A stretch of DNA of 64,000 bases from CAVSUZ01 sp963791885 (lineage in GTDB: Bacteria; Pseudomonadota; Alphaproteobacteria; Acetobacterales; Acetobacteraceae), in assembly GCA_963791885.1 (NCBI GenBank), contig CAWBUL010000008.1:124001-188000 (forward strand), given 5' to 3'. Within the stretch, counting starts at the first letter, position 1. Each line of letters opens with the position of its first letter. Shown piece by piece: positions 52,151 through 61,316 of this stretch. Position numbers and translations under genes: made by a program. Below the pieces are notes generated by a model. The model was not told the origin of the DNA, did not search any database, and saw nothing but the letters and a program-made list of their open reading frames with translations.

Positions 52151-53128
52151 CTAAAGCCGCAAATCCTCCCTGATGCACGCCGTCACATGCCCCGCACCAA
52201 CCGCCCTTAATGGCGGCCGCGCCTCCGCGCAACGCGGCAGCGCATATGGGCAGCGCGTGCGGAACGGGCAGCCGCTCGGCGGATTGACCGGACTCGGCAC
52301 ATCGCCCGACAGCACGATGCGATCCGCCGCACCCCGCGTCGTCGGCACCGCCGACAGCAGTGCCTTGGTATACGGATGCGCCGGCGCGCCGATCACCGCA
52401 GCCGCCGGCCCCTGCTCCACGATCCGCCCCAGATACATCACGGCGATGCGGTCCGAGATATGCGCGACCACCGCAAGATCATGCGACACGAACAGCATCG
52501 CCAGCCCGAACGTGATGCGAAGCTGCTCCAGCAGATTGACGATCTGCGCCTGCACCGACACGTCCAGCGCCGACACCGGTTCGTCGGCGACCAGGAACCG
52601 CGGCCGCAGCATCAGCGCGCGGGCAATCCCGATGCGCTGGCGCTGACCGCCGGAAAACTCGTGCGGAAAACGTTCGGCTGATTCAGTCGGCAGTCCCACC
52701 ACCTGCAGCGCTTCGGCCACGCGCTCCCGCCGTTCTCTCCGGCTCATATGTGACTCGTGCAGCATCAGCGGCGTGGCGAGAATCCGCCCGACCGTCATGC
52801 GCGGATTGAGCGATCCAAACGGGTCCTGAAAGATCGGCTGCATCATCCGCCGGGTCGCACGCAGATTGCGGCGCGACAGATGCGTGATCTCCCGCCCGGC
52901 GAAGACCACGCTGCCCTCATTCGGTTCCAGCAGCCGCAGAACACAGCGGCCGACCGTTGTCTTGCCGCAGCCCAATTCACCGACCAGACCCAGCACCTCG
53001 CCTTCACCGATGGTGAAGGACACATCATCAACGGCGCGCAGGCTCTCGCCGGCAGCGAAGACGCGGCGTCCGGGCAGCGTAAACGTCATGCGAAGCCCGG
53101 CGACGTCGAGCAACGCCCCGCCCGCCAT
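52151..53128 (-). CDS. Dipeptide/oligopeptide ABC ATPase 2 (DppF/OppF-like)
   Basis: ATPase of 325 residues from ATG 53128. Walker A is GELGCGKTT (Glu and Leu replace the usual Glu-Ser), the signature is FSGGQRQRIGIARAL, Walker B is FLVADEPVSALDVS, and the switch His is in LFVSHDLAVVA. The C-terminal oligopeptide-ATPase tail has SGCPFRTRCPYALPRC, a cysteine cluster typical of the OppF/DppF group. It overlaps the OppD-like gene (TGATG) and is the last gene of the importer operon. Confidence 0.93.
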   Translation of the reverse strand: MAGGALLDVAGLRMTFTLPGRRVFAAGESLRAVDDVSFTIGEGEVLGLVGELGCGKTTVGRCVLRLLEPNEGSVVFAGREITHLSRRNLRATRRMMQPIFQDPFGSLNPRMTVGRILATPLMLHESHMSRRERRERVAEALQVVGLPTESAERFPHEFSGGQRQRIGIARALMLRPRFLVADEPVSALDVSVQAQIVNLLEQLRITFGLAMLFVSHDLAVVAHISDRIAVMYLGRIVEQGPAAAVIGAPAHPYTKALLSAVPTTRGAADRIVLSGDVPSPVNPPSGCPFRTRCPYALPRCAEARPPLRAVGAGHVTACIREDLRL

Positions 53129-54144
53129 CACGCCTCCTGCCAGCGAACGCAGCGCACAGCATGAGTCCCCGCCGCGTCTTCCAGCGGCGGCACGGCGCGG
53201 TCGCACAGCCCCGGCACCACGATCTCGCAGCGCGGCGCGAAGGAGCATCCCGGTGGCAGCTCCGCAGGATTGGGCACGCTGCCTGGTATCGTACGTAACG
53301 GTTGCCGCGGGCCTTGCGCGACTTCCAGTTCCGGTACCGACGCCAGCAGACCCCGCGTGTAGGGCATCAATGGTCGCGAAAACAGCTCGGCGCATGGCGC
53401 CGCTTCCACCACGCGACCGGCATACATCACCAGCACACGGTCCGCGATGCCTGCCACCACGCCCAGATTATGCGTGATGAAAATCATCGCCATGCCGGTG
53501 CGCTGCTGTAGCTCCTTCAACAACTCCAGCACCTGCGCCTGCACCGTCACATCCAGCGCTGTGGTGGGTTCGTCCGCGATCAGCAGGTCCGGATTGCACG
53601 CCAGCGCCATCGCGATCATCGCGCGCTGTCGCATTCCGCCCGACAATTGGTGCGGATAGCCGGACAGCCGCCGCCGCGGCTCCGGAATGCCCACCTGCGC
53701 CAGCAGGTCCTCCGCCGCACGCAACGCCGCCCCACGCGACATCTGCCGATGATAGATCAGCGGCTCCGTCACCTGCTCTCCGATCGTCAGCACGGGATTG
53801 AGCGCGGTCATCGGCTCCTGGAAGATCATGGCAATGCGGCTGCCGCGCAGATCACGCATCTGGTTCTCCGGCAGCGACAGCACGTCAGTCGTTCCACCCG
53901 ACGCATCGCGCAGCGTCACCCGGCCCTGCACCGTGCACAAAGGCGGATCGGGAGTCAGCCGCAGCAACGCCAAGCTCGTCACGCTCTTGCCCGAGCCGGA
54001 CTCGCCAACCAGCGCCAGCGTCTCCCCCCGGGCCACATTAAACGACACATCGCTGACCGCGTGCACCACCCCGCTATCCGTGGAGAATCGGACGGTCAGG
54101 TGCTCGACCTCCAGAACCGGCCGGGTCATCGCCCCCTGGATCAT
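53128..54144 (-). CDS. Dipeptide/oligopeptide ABC ATPase 1 (DppD/OppD-like)
   Basis: ATPase of 338 residues from ATG 54144, which overlaps the permease stop as ATGA; ATG 54129, with AGGGGG upstream, is an alternative start. Walker A is GESGSGKSVT, the Q-loop IFQEPMTALNP, the signature LSGGMRQRAMIAMAL and Walker B LLIADEPTTALDVT. The oligopeptide tail GCSFAPRCEIVV...LCDRAVPP carries Cys residues that bind an iron-sulfur cluster in some members. It pairs with the downstream OppF-like ATPase as a heterodimer. Confidence 0.93.
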   Translation of the reverse strand: MIQGAMTRPVLEVEHLTVRFSTDSGVVHAVSDVSFNVARGETLALVGESGSGKSVTSLALLRLTPDPPLCTVQGRVTLRDASGGTTDVLSLPENQMRDLRGSRIAMIFQEPMTALNPVLTIGEQVTEPLIYHRQMSRGAALRAAEDLLAQVGIPEPRRRLSGYPHQLSGGMRQRAMIAMALACNPDLLIADEPTTALDVTVQAQVLELLKELQQRTGMAMIFITHNLGVVAGIADRVLVMYAGRVVEAAPCAELFSRPLMPYTRGLLASVPELEVAQGPRQPLRTIPGSVPNPAELPPGCSFAPRCEIVVPGLCDRAVPPLEDAAGTHAVRCVRWQEA

Positions 54145-55013
54145 CGAACATCCAAACGCGGATCGAGCGCGTCGCGCAGCCCGTCGCCGAGGAAATTGAA
54201 TCCGGTCACAGCCAGCGTGATCGCAATACCCGGAAACAGCGCCAGCCACGGCGCGCTGACCAGATACTCCTGCGCATTGTTCAGCATGTTGCCCCAACTC
54301 GCTGTCGGGGGCTGGATGCCGTAGCCAAGGTAGCTCACATATGACTCAAGCAGGATGGCGCGGGCGACGTTCAACGTGGCAGCGACGACGATGGGCGCGG
54401 CGGTGTTGGGGATAAGCTCGCGCCACATGATGTACCGGTCGGGCGCGCCAAGCGCGATCGCCGCCAAAGTGAAATCGCGTTCCCGCAGTGAACGGATCTG
54501 CGCTTCGACGATGCGCGCCACCTCCATCCAGGCAGTCGCCGCGATAATGACGGTGATGGTGAACAGCGATGGCTGCACGAATGCCGCCAGCGCGAGCAGC
54601 AGGAAGATGGAGGGAAAGCACAGCACGGCATCGACAATGCGCATCAGCGCCCCACCGATCATGCCGCGATAATAGCCCGCGAACAGCCCCACCGACGCGC
54701 CAACCACGGTGCTGAGCGCCATCGCAGCAAATCCGACCGTCAACGAAATCCGCCCCGCCATCAGCAGCCGCGCCAACAGATCACGCCCCAACTGATCGGT
54801 GCCCAGCAAGTGTGGGCCTGAGAAGGGCGGGGCGAAGCGATGGAGGATGTCGATATACAGATCGTTGTATGGATCGAGATAAGGCCCGATCGCGCAGGCG
54901 AGTACCAGGATCAGGATGGTTCCCATGCCGATCAGCGCCAGCCGATGCCGGATGAAGCGCCGAACGCCCCGGCCAAGCGCGCGCCGCTGGACCGGCCGCG
55001 CCGGCGGCAGCAT
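54141..55013 (-). CDS. Dipeptide ABC permease 2 (DppC-like)
   Basis: Inner-membrane protein of 290 residues from ATG 55013. After a basic cytoplasmic N-terminus it carries a first membrane segment (ALIGMGTILILVLACAIGPYL), then LLGTDQLGRDLLARLLMAGRISL, the classical DppC periplasmic/TM2 junction. The EAA-like loop is FTLAAIALGAPDRYIMWRELIPN, and GYGIQPPTASWGNMLNNA is a family hallmark. One base separates it from the upstream DppB stop. Confidence 0.93.
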   Translation of the reverse strand: MLPPARPVQRRALGRGVRRFIRHRLALIGMGTILILVLACAIGPYLDPYNDLYIDILHRFAPPFSGPHLLGTDQLGRDLLARLLMAGRISLTVGFAAMALSTVVGASVGLFAGYYRGMIGGALMRIVDAVLCFPSIFLLLALAAFVQPSLFTITVIIAATAWMEVARIVEAQIRSLRERDFTLAAIALGAPDRYIMWRELIPNTAAPIVVAATLNVARAILLESYVSYLGYGIQPPTASWGNMLNNAQEYLVSAPWLALFPGIAITLAVTGFNFLGDGLRDALDPRLDVR

Positions 55014-55014
55014 C

Positions 55015-55965
55015 TCAGTTGACGCGGATGCGGGGATCGTAGACGGCATAAAGCAGGTCCGCGGTGAGATTGCCGATAAGCACGAGAATGGCGGTGATCA
55101 CGAGGATTCCCATCACCACCGGGTAATCGCGGTAGCCAATGGAATCGAGGAACAACCGGCCCATGCCGGGCCAGGTGAAAACGGTCTCGGTCACCAGAGC
55201 GCCCCCGAGCAGTGTCGGGAGTTGCAGCCCGGCGAGCGCGATCATCGGCAGAAGCGCGTTGCGCAGCGCGTGGCGCATCAGGATCACGCGCCGCGGCAGT
55301 CCTTTGGCACGCGCCGTACGCATATAGTCCTGCCCGATCACCTCCAGCATCGAAGACCGCATGTAGCGGCTCCAGATCGCCACCGTCACCAGCGCCAGCA
55401 CCATGGCGGGCGCAATCAGGTGGTGCAGATAGTCCAGCAGTCCGCCCTGGCCGATGGTGAACATGCCGCCGGCCGGTAGGATCGGCCACGTGACCGAGAA
55501 GATGTAGATAACCACCAGGCCAAACCAGAATGTCGGAATGGATAGCGCCACCATGGCACCGATCGTGGCGAGATAGTCGAAGATCGAATAAGGCCGCAGC
55601 GCCCCCAGCACGCCGACCCATGTGCCCAACACAATGGCAATAAGGGTGGACGTCCCCATCAGCTCGAACGTGGCGCCCAGCCGCCCGGCAATGATCGTCA
55701 GCACCGGCTGGTTATCGCGATAGGATCGGCCCCAATCGCCGATCAGCATGTGGCGCAGCCACTCCCAGTATTGCACCGGCAGAGGGCGATCGAGGCCCAT
55801 CTGGTGCGCGATGCGTGCCATCGCCTCCTGCGTCATGCCAGGGGTCAATGCGAACTGTGCCAGCGGGCCTCCCGGTGCCAGGTGGATCACCATGAACCCG
55901 ATGACGGAGACCAGGAACAGGAGGATCAGGCTCTGGCCCAGACGGCGAAGCAGGAACGCCGGCAC
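55015..55965 (-). CDS. Dipeptide ABC permease 1 (DppB-like)
   Basis: Inner-membrane protein of 316 residues. The N-terminus FLLRRLGQSLILLFLVSVIGFMVIHLAPG and the block MGLDRPLPVQYWEWL, then GDWGRSYRDNQPV, are the standard DppB/OppB signature. The coupling loop is YMRTARAKGLPRRVILMRHALRNALLP. It lies 6 bp downstream of the binding-protein gene and one base from DppC, so it belongs to the same operon. Confidence 0.94.
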   Translation of the reverse strand: MPAFLLRRLGQSLILLFLVSVIGFMVIHLAPGGPLAQFALTPGMTQEAMARIAHQMGLDRPLPVQYWEWLRHMLIGDWGRSYRDNQPVLTIIAGRLGATFELMGTSTLIAIVLGTWVGVLGALRPYSIFDYLATIGAMVALSIPTFWFGLVVIYIFSVTWPILPAGGMFTIGQGGLLDYLHHLIAPAMVLALVTVAIWSRYMRSSMLEVIGQDYMRTARAKGLPRRVILMRHALRNALLPMIALAGLQLPTLLGGALVTETVFTWPGMGRLFLDSIGYRDYPVVMGILVITAILVLIGNLTADLLYAVYDPRIRVN

Positions 55966-55971
55966 GAGGAA

Positions 55972-57633
55972 CTATGTCGCCCAGTACCACTCCCGGATGT
56001 TCCAGCAATTCGAGGAGACGTAGACGCTGGGCGTGTAGCCGATCAGCTTTGCCTTCGTGCCTTCGACCGGCGTGTAGTTGAAGATCGGCAACACCGGCAG
56101 ATCATGCCGGATGATTCCCGCCATCTGTTTGTAAATCGTCGCGCGTTTGTCGCGATCCAGGGTGGAGGCACCTTCGGCCAGCAGCTTGTCCACCTCGGGA
56201 TTCGCATACTGCATTGTGTTCTGCCCGCCGCCGCCTTTCACGGGAATGGCCGTGCTGGCGTAGTAGGTCGTCACGTCCGGATCGGGGCCCGTCATCTGGT
56301 CCTGTCCGACCATGACAGAGTCGTATTTCGACAGGTTGTAATAGTCGCCCCAGATCACGGCGGCGGGCATATTCTTGATCTGCATATCTGCGCCGATCGT
56401 CTTCCAATCCTGCTGCAGCAATTCTTGCGCCTGCTCTCGCACATGATTGCCCGCCGTGGTGGAGTTGGTGAACGACAGCTTCACGCCATTCTTTTCGCGG
56501 ATGCCATCGGAACCGGGCTTCCATCCGGCGTCGTCCAGAATCTTCTTCGCCTTATCCGGATCGTGCACCTGCTTGGGCAGATCGGCATTGTACGCCCATG
56601 ACTGGCTGGGCAGGTATGTCTCGGTTGGTTTCGGCAGGCCGTAATAGATCGCATCGATAATCGCCTGCTTGTTCATCCCGGCATACAGCGCTTCGCGCAC
56701 CGCGAGGTCCTGGAATACGGGCTTCCCCAGGTTCATCGTGATGCTTTCGACGAAGGGCGAGACCCCCGCCACGATGGTTCGGTCCGGCAGCTTCTTCGCC
56801 TCCGCATAGTGATCGGCGGTGATGCCCTGGATACCGGTATAATCCACCGCACCGGTCTGGAATTGCGTGAACAGCACGGTCAGGTCGGGGATGTAGCGGA
56901 ACACCACGCGCTCCAGATACGGGCCCGTGCCGAAGTAATGCTCGTTGGCCGTCAGCGTCACATGATCGCCGGCTTGGCGCTCACCCCACTTGAACGGGCC
57001 CGTGCCGACCGGTGAATTGTTGAACGATGAGGTGTTGGGATCGCTGGCCTTGGCCAGAATGTGCGCCGGCACGATGAAGGTCCAGGACAGGATGGACGGA
57101 TAGGGCGCAAACACCTTTTTCATGCGCCAGGTGATCTCGGTGGGACTGACCACCGTGATATCCGTAACCAGCTCGTGCCCGGCGCGGCTGAACGCGCGGA
57201 AATTCGGATTGTTCACCAGGTCGAGCGTGAACTTCACATCGTCGGCAGTGAACGGCTGTCCATCGTGCCACTTGACGTCCGGCCGCAGCTTGATGCGCCA
57301 CGACAGACCGTCCTGAGAGATGCCGCCATTCTCCACAGTAGGCACTTCCGTCGCCAATGCCGGCGTAAACTCGCCCTTTTCATTCACGCCCCATAACGGA
57401 CTGAACAGGTTCCAGTGCACGCCCTGATCCACCTCGATATGGGGCATCAGCGGATTGAACACGGTCGGTTCTTGCGAAAGGCCGACAATCACCTGTCCGG
57501 TGGGCTTCTGTGGCGGCTTGCTCTGCGCCCGCGCCCGTAACGATGGAACGGCGGAAATCGCGGCGGCCGACAGTCCGGCGCCCAGCAATGAACGGCGTGA
57601 AAAAGATGGCGCAGCCCACAGACGGTTCGGCAT
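55972..57633 (-). CDS. Dipeptide-type ABC substrate-binding protein (family 5)
   Basis: Periplasmic receptor of 553 residues from ATG 57633 with AGGGGAG upstream. The twin-arginine signal is SRRSLLGAGLSAAAI. The mature part has VGLSQEPTVFNPLMPHI, PDVKWHDGQPFTADDVKF, SPVGTGPFKWGERQAGDHVTLTAN and YYGLPKPTETYLPSQSWAYN, all family-5 features. It heads the importer operon; the neighbouring catabolic genes suggest it binds a small organic solute and not necessarily a peptide. A 121-bp gap separates it from the divergent flavoprotein gene. Confidence 0.93.
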   Translation of the reverse strand: MPNRLWAAPSFSRRSLLGAGLSAAAISAVPSLRARAQSKPPQKPTGQVIVGLSQEPTVFNPLMPHIEVDQGVHWNLFSPLWGVNEKGEFTPALATEVPTVENGGISQDGLSWRIKLRPDVKWHDGQPFTADDVKFTLDLVNNPNFRAFSRAGHELVTDITVVSPTEITWRMKKVFAPYPSILSWTFIVPAHILAKASDPNTSSFNNSPVGTGPFKWGERQAGDHVTLTANEHYFGTGPYLERVVFRYIPDLTVLFTQFQTGAVDYTGIQGITADHYAEAKKLPDRTIVAGVSPFVESITMNLGKPVFQDLAVREALYAGMNKQAIIDAIYYGLPKPTETYLPSQSWAYNADLPKQVHDPDKAKKILDDAGWKPGSDGIREKNGVKLSFTNSTTAGNHVREQAQELLQQDWKTIGADMQIKNMPAAVIWGDYYNLSKYDSVMVGQDQMTGPDPDVTTYYASTAIPVKGGGGQNTMQYANPEVDKLLAEGASTLDRDKRATIYKQMAGIIRHDLPVLPIFNYTPVEGTKAKLIGYTPSVYVSSNCWNIREWYWAT

Positions 57634-57754
57634 CGCGCTCCCCTGTGCGATTGTTGTTGTCTCAGTGGTTGCAAGCTTTGACACCAGTATCCGGCACGTG
57701 CAAGGCGGGGGATCGACCGTTGCGGCCTGCCTCAGACTGACGCAGGCTGCCCGG

Positions 57755-58915
57755 ATGGATGCTCGCGTCACTGCGGACCCGCTGCTTCACGCCCGCGCCA
57801 TGGCGGAGTTGCTCGAAGCAGCCGGTCCGGACATCGAACGTCAGCGGCGGCTCACGCAACCGGTGCTGGGCGCGCTGCACGACGCCCGCCTGTTCCGCAT
57901 GCTGCTGCCTCGTTCCGTCGGCGGCGACGAAGTGCCGCCATGGATCTACCTGCAAGCGGTGGAGGAGGTCTCCAGCCACGACGGTTCGACCGGCTGGTGC
58001 CTGTTCACTGCCAACAGCTCATCCCTCCTGGCCGCCTATCTGCCGCAGGACACGGTACGCACGGTCTGGGGCGATGAGCGCGCCGTCGTCGGCTGGGGAC
58101 CGCCAAACACCACCGTCGCCGACGCTGTGCCGGGTGGTTATCGAATCAGCGGGCGGTGGAATTTCGCCAGCGGCTGCCGCCACAGCACCTGGATGGGCGC
58201 GCATGGCCAGGTGGTCGAACCGGACGGCACGCGGCGGCTGAACGCCAACGGCCGGCCCTACATAATCTCCCTGCTCTTTCCCACGGACCGCGCGCGCCTC
58301 ATCGACGTGTGGGACACGATCGGCCTGCGCGGCACCGCGTCCGACGCGTACGAACTCGATGATCTGTTCGTACCCGACGCTTTTGCGTCCTCGCGCGAAG
58401 ATCCGTCGCTGCGGCGCGAGCCCGGCAAGCTCTACGGTTTCACCATGCAGGGACTGTATGCCGTCGGCGCGACCGGCGTCGCGCTGGGCCTTGCGCGCGC
58501 CATGCTGAACTCATTCATCGAGGTCGCGCGCCGCAAAACACCGCGCGGCCTTGGACCACTCGCGACCAGCCCCACCGCACAGGCTTTGGTTGCGCGCGCA
58601 ACGGCGCGGCTCGATGCATCGCGCGGCTGGCTGATCACCGAATTACAGAACGCCTATGAGGCAAACGGCCCCAACCTGATGGACATCCCCGCGCGCGCCC
58701 GTGTTCGGCTCGCCTGCGCCCACGCGACCGAAGCGGCGATCGAGATCGCGGACGCCGCCTACAAAGCCGCTGGCACTGATGCCATTTTCGCCGGAAGCGT
58801 CTTCGAACGCCGCTTCCGTGACCTTCACACCGCCGCGCAACAAACCCAGGCGCGCGGCGCCCATTTCGAATCCGTCGGCGCGGTCATGCTGACCGGCGGC
58901 GACGTGTTCTGGTAA
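57755..58915 (+). CDS. Acyl-CoA dehydrogenase-like flavoprotein (HsaA/DszC-type monooxygenase fold)
   Basis: Protein of 386 residues from ATG 57755. The N-terminal helical domain has VLGALHDARLFRMLLPRSVGGDEV, the middle SSHDGSTGWCLFTANSS and GGYRISGRWNFASGCRHSTW, and the C-terminal helices RARVRLACAHATEAAIEIADAAYKAAGTDAIF. It matches the flavin-dependent monooxygenases of the acyl-CoA-dehydrogenase superfamily, such as HsaA and DszC, more than true acyl-CoA dehydrogenases. It would need reduced flavin from a reductase, not seen here. The TauD gene follows 11 bp later in the same direction. Confidence 0.83.
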   Translation: MDARVTADPLLHARAMAELLEAAGPDIERQRRLTQPVLGALHDARLFRMLLPRSVGGDEVPPWIYLQAVEEVSSHDGSTGWCLFTANSSSLLAAYLPQDTVRTVWGDERAVVGWGPPNTTVADAVPGGYRISGRWNFASGCRHSTWMGAHGQVVEPDGTRRLNANGRPYIISLLFPTDRARLIDVWDTIGLRGTASDAYELDDLFVPDAFASSREDPSLRREPGKLYGFTMQGLYAVGATGVALGLARAMLNSFIEVARRKTPRGLGPLATSPTAQALVARATARLDASRGWLITELQNAYEANGPNLMDIPARARVRLACAHATEAAIEIADAAYKAAGTDAIFAGSVFERRFRDLHTAAQQTQARGAHFESVGAVMLTGGDVFW

Positions 58916-58926
58916 CGGAGGATACG

Positions 58927-59809
58927 ATGCAGATCATCCCCGGCGGTGAAAGCCTCGGCGCGCGGATCGAAGGCATCGATCTGGCCAACCCCCTGTCCGA
59001 TGCCGATTTTCGTACCGATCCTGCGGGCACTCGGCGCGCACGGCGTCCTCTGCTTCCCCAACCAAATGTTGGACGTGCCGGCCTTCGCCGCCTTCGGCCG
59101 CCGCTTCGGCGAGCTTGAGGTAAACGTCGCCAACATCTTCCACGAACCCGACTTCCCCGAAGTCATGATCCTCTCGAATATGAAGGACGCCGAAGGGAAG
59201 CCCAGGGGGCTGAACGACGCCGGCCAGGGCTGGCACACCGACATGTCCTATTCGAAGGACATCGCGCTGGCGAACATCCTGCACTGCGATCATGTGCCCC
59301 GCCGCCACGGCAAGCCGCTCGGCGAAACTCAGTTCCGCAATATGCACGCCGCCTACGAAGACCTGCCGGACTCGATCAAACGAACAATCGAAGGCCGCAC
59401 CGCGACGCACGACTTCGCGAAGTTCTGGGACATGATGCGCACCCGTCCGGGATCGAGCCGCAAGCCTCTGACCGAGGAACAGCGCCGCAAGCGCCCGCCC
59501 GTCTCACAGCCGCTCGTGCGCACCCATCCGATCACCGGGCGCAAGGTGCTGTACTGCAACCCCGGCTACGCCATTCGGATCGACGGCATGGAGGAGCGTG
59601 AGGGCGGACAGTTGTTGGACTTCTTATTCCGCCATCAGGAGCGGGCGGAGTATCTGCACGCGCACCATTGGACCGAGGGTGACGTGCTGATGTGGGACAA
59701 TATCGGCACGGTGCACAATGCCATCGCCGACTACCTGCCGGACGAGCCGCGCTTCATGCGGCGGGTACAGGTAATGGCGACGCTGGATTATCCGGCGCTG
59801 GTTGCCTGA
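58927..59809 (+). pseudogene. TauD/TfdA-family 2-oxoglutarate/Fe(II) dioxygenase, frameshifted
   Basis: The start (ATG 58927, with GGAGGA) reads MQIIPGGESLGARIEGIDLANPLSDADF. The next frame continues VPILRALGAHGVLCFPNQ, GQGWHTDMSYSKD with the Fe-binding H-x-D, MHAAYEDLP, the distal His in VHNAIADYL, and RFMRRVQVMATL with an Arg that holds 2-oxoglutarate. Restored length is about 293 residues. Deleting one T from TTTT at 59007-59010 joins the halves (DADFVPILRALG). Such enzymes oxidise sulfonates, herbicide phenoxyacetates and related acids. It pairs with the upstream flavoprotein. Confidence 0.83.
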
Positions 59810-59813
59810 GCCC

Positions 59814-60207
59814 CTACCACCCCCATGGACCTATCGGGCCGTAAGGCCCCCACGGACTCCACGGCCCCCAATTCATCGAATTCAACTGCGCCGCCTGCTC
59901 CTGGATCTGTGCCGTCTGCCGCTGCACCTTGAACGCCGCATAGCGCTGATACGCCGGCTCGTCCCCGACATAAATGCACCCGCAGTGGTTAGGATCGGAA
60001 TACACCCACACCAATTGACCATTATGCGTGGTCCAGAATCAGCTCAGCCGGCGGCAGAGTATTCGCGGACGCCGCGCGCTGAGGATTATTGATCGGCAGG
60101 ATATGAAACCCCGCCGCCGACAGCATCTCCTCCTGCTCCGCGACCATCTGCGCGGCACAGCCGCCTAACAGGCAGAGGCCGAAAACAGCCGCCCCTGCGC
60201 GCCGCAT
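59814..60207 (-). pseudogene. Small lipoprotein with a Trp-Gly-Pro-rich tail, frameshifted
   Basis: The N-terminal half (ATG 60207) is MRRAGAAVFGLCLLGGCAAQ, with a lipobox, then a helix (EEMLSAAGFHILPINNPQ) and ELILDHA before a TAA. The C-terminal half is in another frame: QLVWVYSDPNHCGCIYVGDEPAYQRYAAFK, then a Gln/Ala helix and a repetitive WGPWSPWGPYGPIGPWGW end. Removing one C from CC (60030-60031, coding strand) joins them as LILDTHNGQLVWVYSDP, about 130 residues. This layout matches a family of small alphaproteobacterial lipoproteins of unknown function. Its start overlaps the amidohydrolase stop as TGATG. Confidence 0.65.
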
Positions 60208-61316
60208 CACGCCTGGCCGTAAACCTCCAGCGCGTTCTCCAGGAAAAAGCGCCGGCGCTTCTCCTCCGGAATCGGCAGAGGCAACGCCAGCGCCGGATCG
60301 TCATAGTCCCAGTGCGGATAATCCGTCGCGAACAGCAGCCGGTCCCACCCGATCCACTCGATGCAATCCAGCAGATGCTCGCGGGGCTGAGGCTCTTCCA
60401 TCGGTTGCGTCGTGAACCACACCTGAGACCGAATATACTCCGACGGCGCCTGAGTCAGATGCGGCGTCTCATGCTTCAGCCGCTTCCAGATCCGGTCCAG
60501 CCGCCAACCCATTGAGGGCACCCAGCCGAAACCGGATTCCGTCAGCACCAGCTTGAAGTTCGGAATCCGCGCAAACACCCCTTCAATCACCAGGCTGGTC
60601 AGGAAGGATTGGCAGGACTGCGCGTGCCCAACCATGTCCTCGATATAGTAAGACGGCCAGCCGCCACCGCTGACCGGCCAGCCGCCGAAGCCGAACGCAT
60701 GCACGCCGACCGGACGATTGGCCGCGGCCGCCGCTTCATACACCTTCCAATAGCGCTTCTGTCCCGGAGGCTCAGACGTGCGGTTCAGCATCAGCACCTG
60801 CACGAACCGATCGTCCGCCGCGTAGCGTTCGATCTCCTTCACCGCCTCGTCCGGGTCTTCGTACGGGACGACGATGGAACCCTTCAGCCGCGGTTCCTTC
60901 GACAGCCACTTCTCGATCAACCACTCATTCATCGCGCGGCACACGGCAGCGCCAAACTCGCGATTCTGAAACGCCTGGCCGTTCTCGCCTGTCGCGTTCA
61001 ACACCCCCAGCTGAGTGTTATTGGCGTCCAGCAGTTGCGAGCGCAGGAAATCCAGATCGGCGCCAGGCTTGCCCCCCGGCGGCCATGCATCACGCCGCGC
61101 GGCCTGGGGCTGTCCCTTCGGATAAGCCGGCCCACCCTGATAGGCCTGACGCGGCCGCGGCCCGAATTCCTTGTAGTGCTCCTGCCAGCGCTTCGGCAGG
61201 AACGGCGCCAGCTCCGCGTTGCTGTTCCGCCCCGGATGGATGTCGCCGTCCGCCGTGGCAAGTTTCGAGGCATTGGCGGACGCTGGCGCAGGCCGGCCGG
61301 CAAGCTGAACGTTCAT
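60207..61316 (-). CDS. Amidohydrolase family protein (amidohydrolase 2/ACMSD type)
   Basis: TIM-barrel metal-dependent hydrolase or decarboxylase of 369 residues. The N-terminal DGDIHPGRN replaces the classical D-x-H-x-H with D-x-D-I-H; GVHAFGFGG and ESGFGWVPSMGWRLDRIW supply a middle His and Glu, and FATDYPHWDYDDP holds the catalytic Asp near the end. The pattern is of PF04909 proteins such as ACMSD and 2,6-dihydroxybenzoate decarboxylase. ATG 61316 overlaps the stop of the second amidohydrolase (ATGA), and the two resemble one another throughout. The substrate is unknown. Confidence 0.88.
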   Translation of the reverse strand: MNVQLAGRPAPASANASKLATADGDIHPGRNSNAELAPFLPKRWQEHYKEFGPRPRQAYQGGPAYPKGQPQAARRDAWPPGGKPGADLDFLRSQLLDANNTQLGVLNATGENGQAFQNREFGAAVCRAMNEWLIEKWLSKEPRLKGSIVVPYEDPDEAVKEIERYAADDRFVQVLMLNRTSEPPGQKRYWKVYEAAAAANRPVGVHAFGFGGWPVSGGGWPSYYIEDMVGHAQSCQSFLTSLVIEGVFARIPNFKLVLTESGFGWVPSMGWRLDRIWKRLKHETPHLTQAPSEYIRSQVWFTTQPMEEPQPREHLLDCIEWIGWDRLLFATDYPHWDYDDPALALPLPIPEEKRRRFFLENALEVYGQA

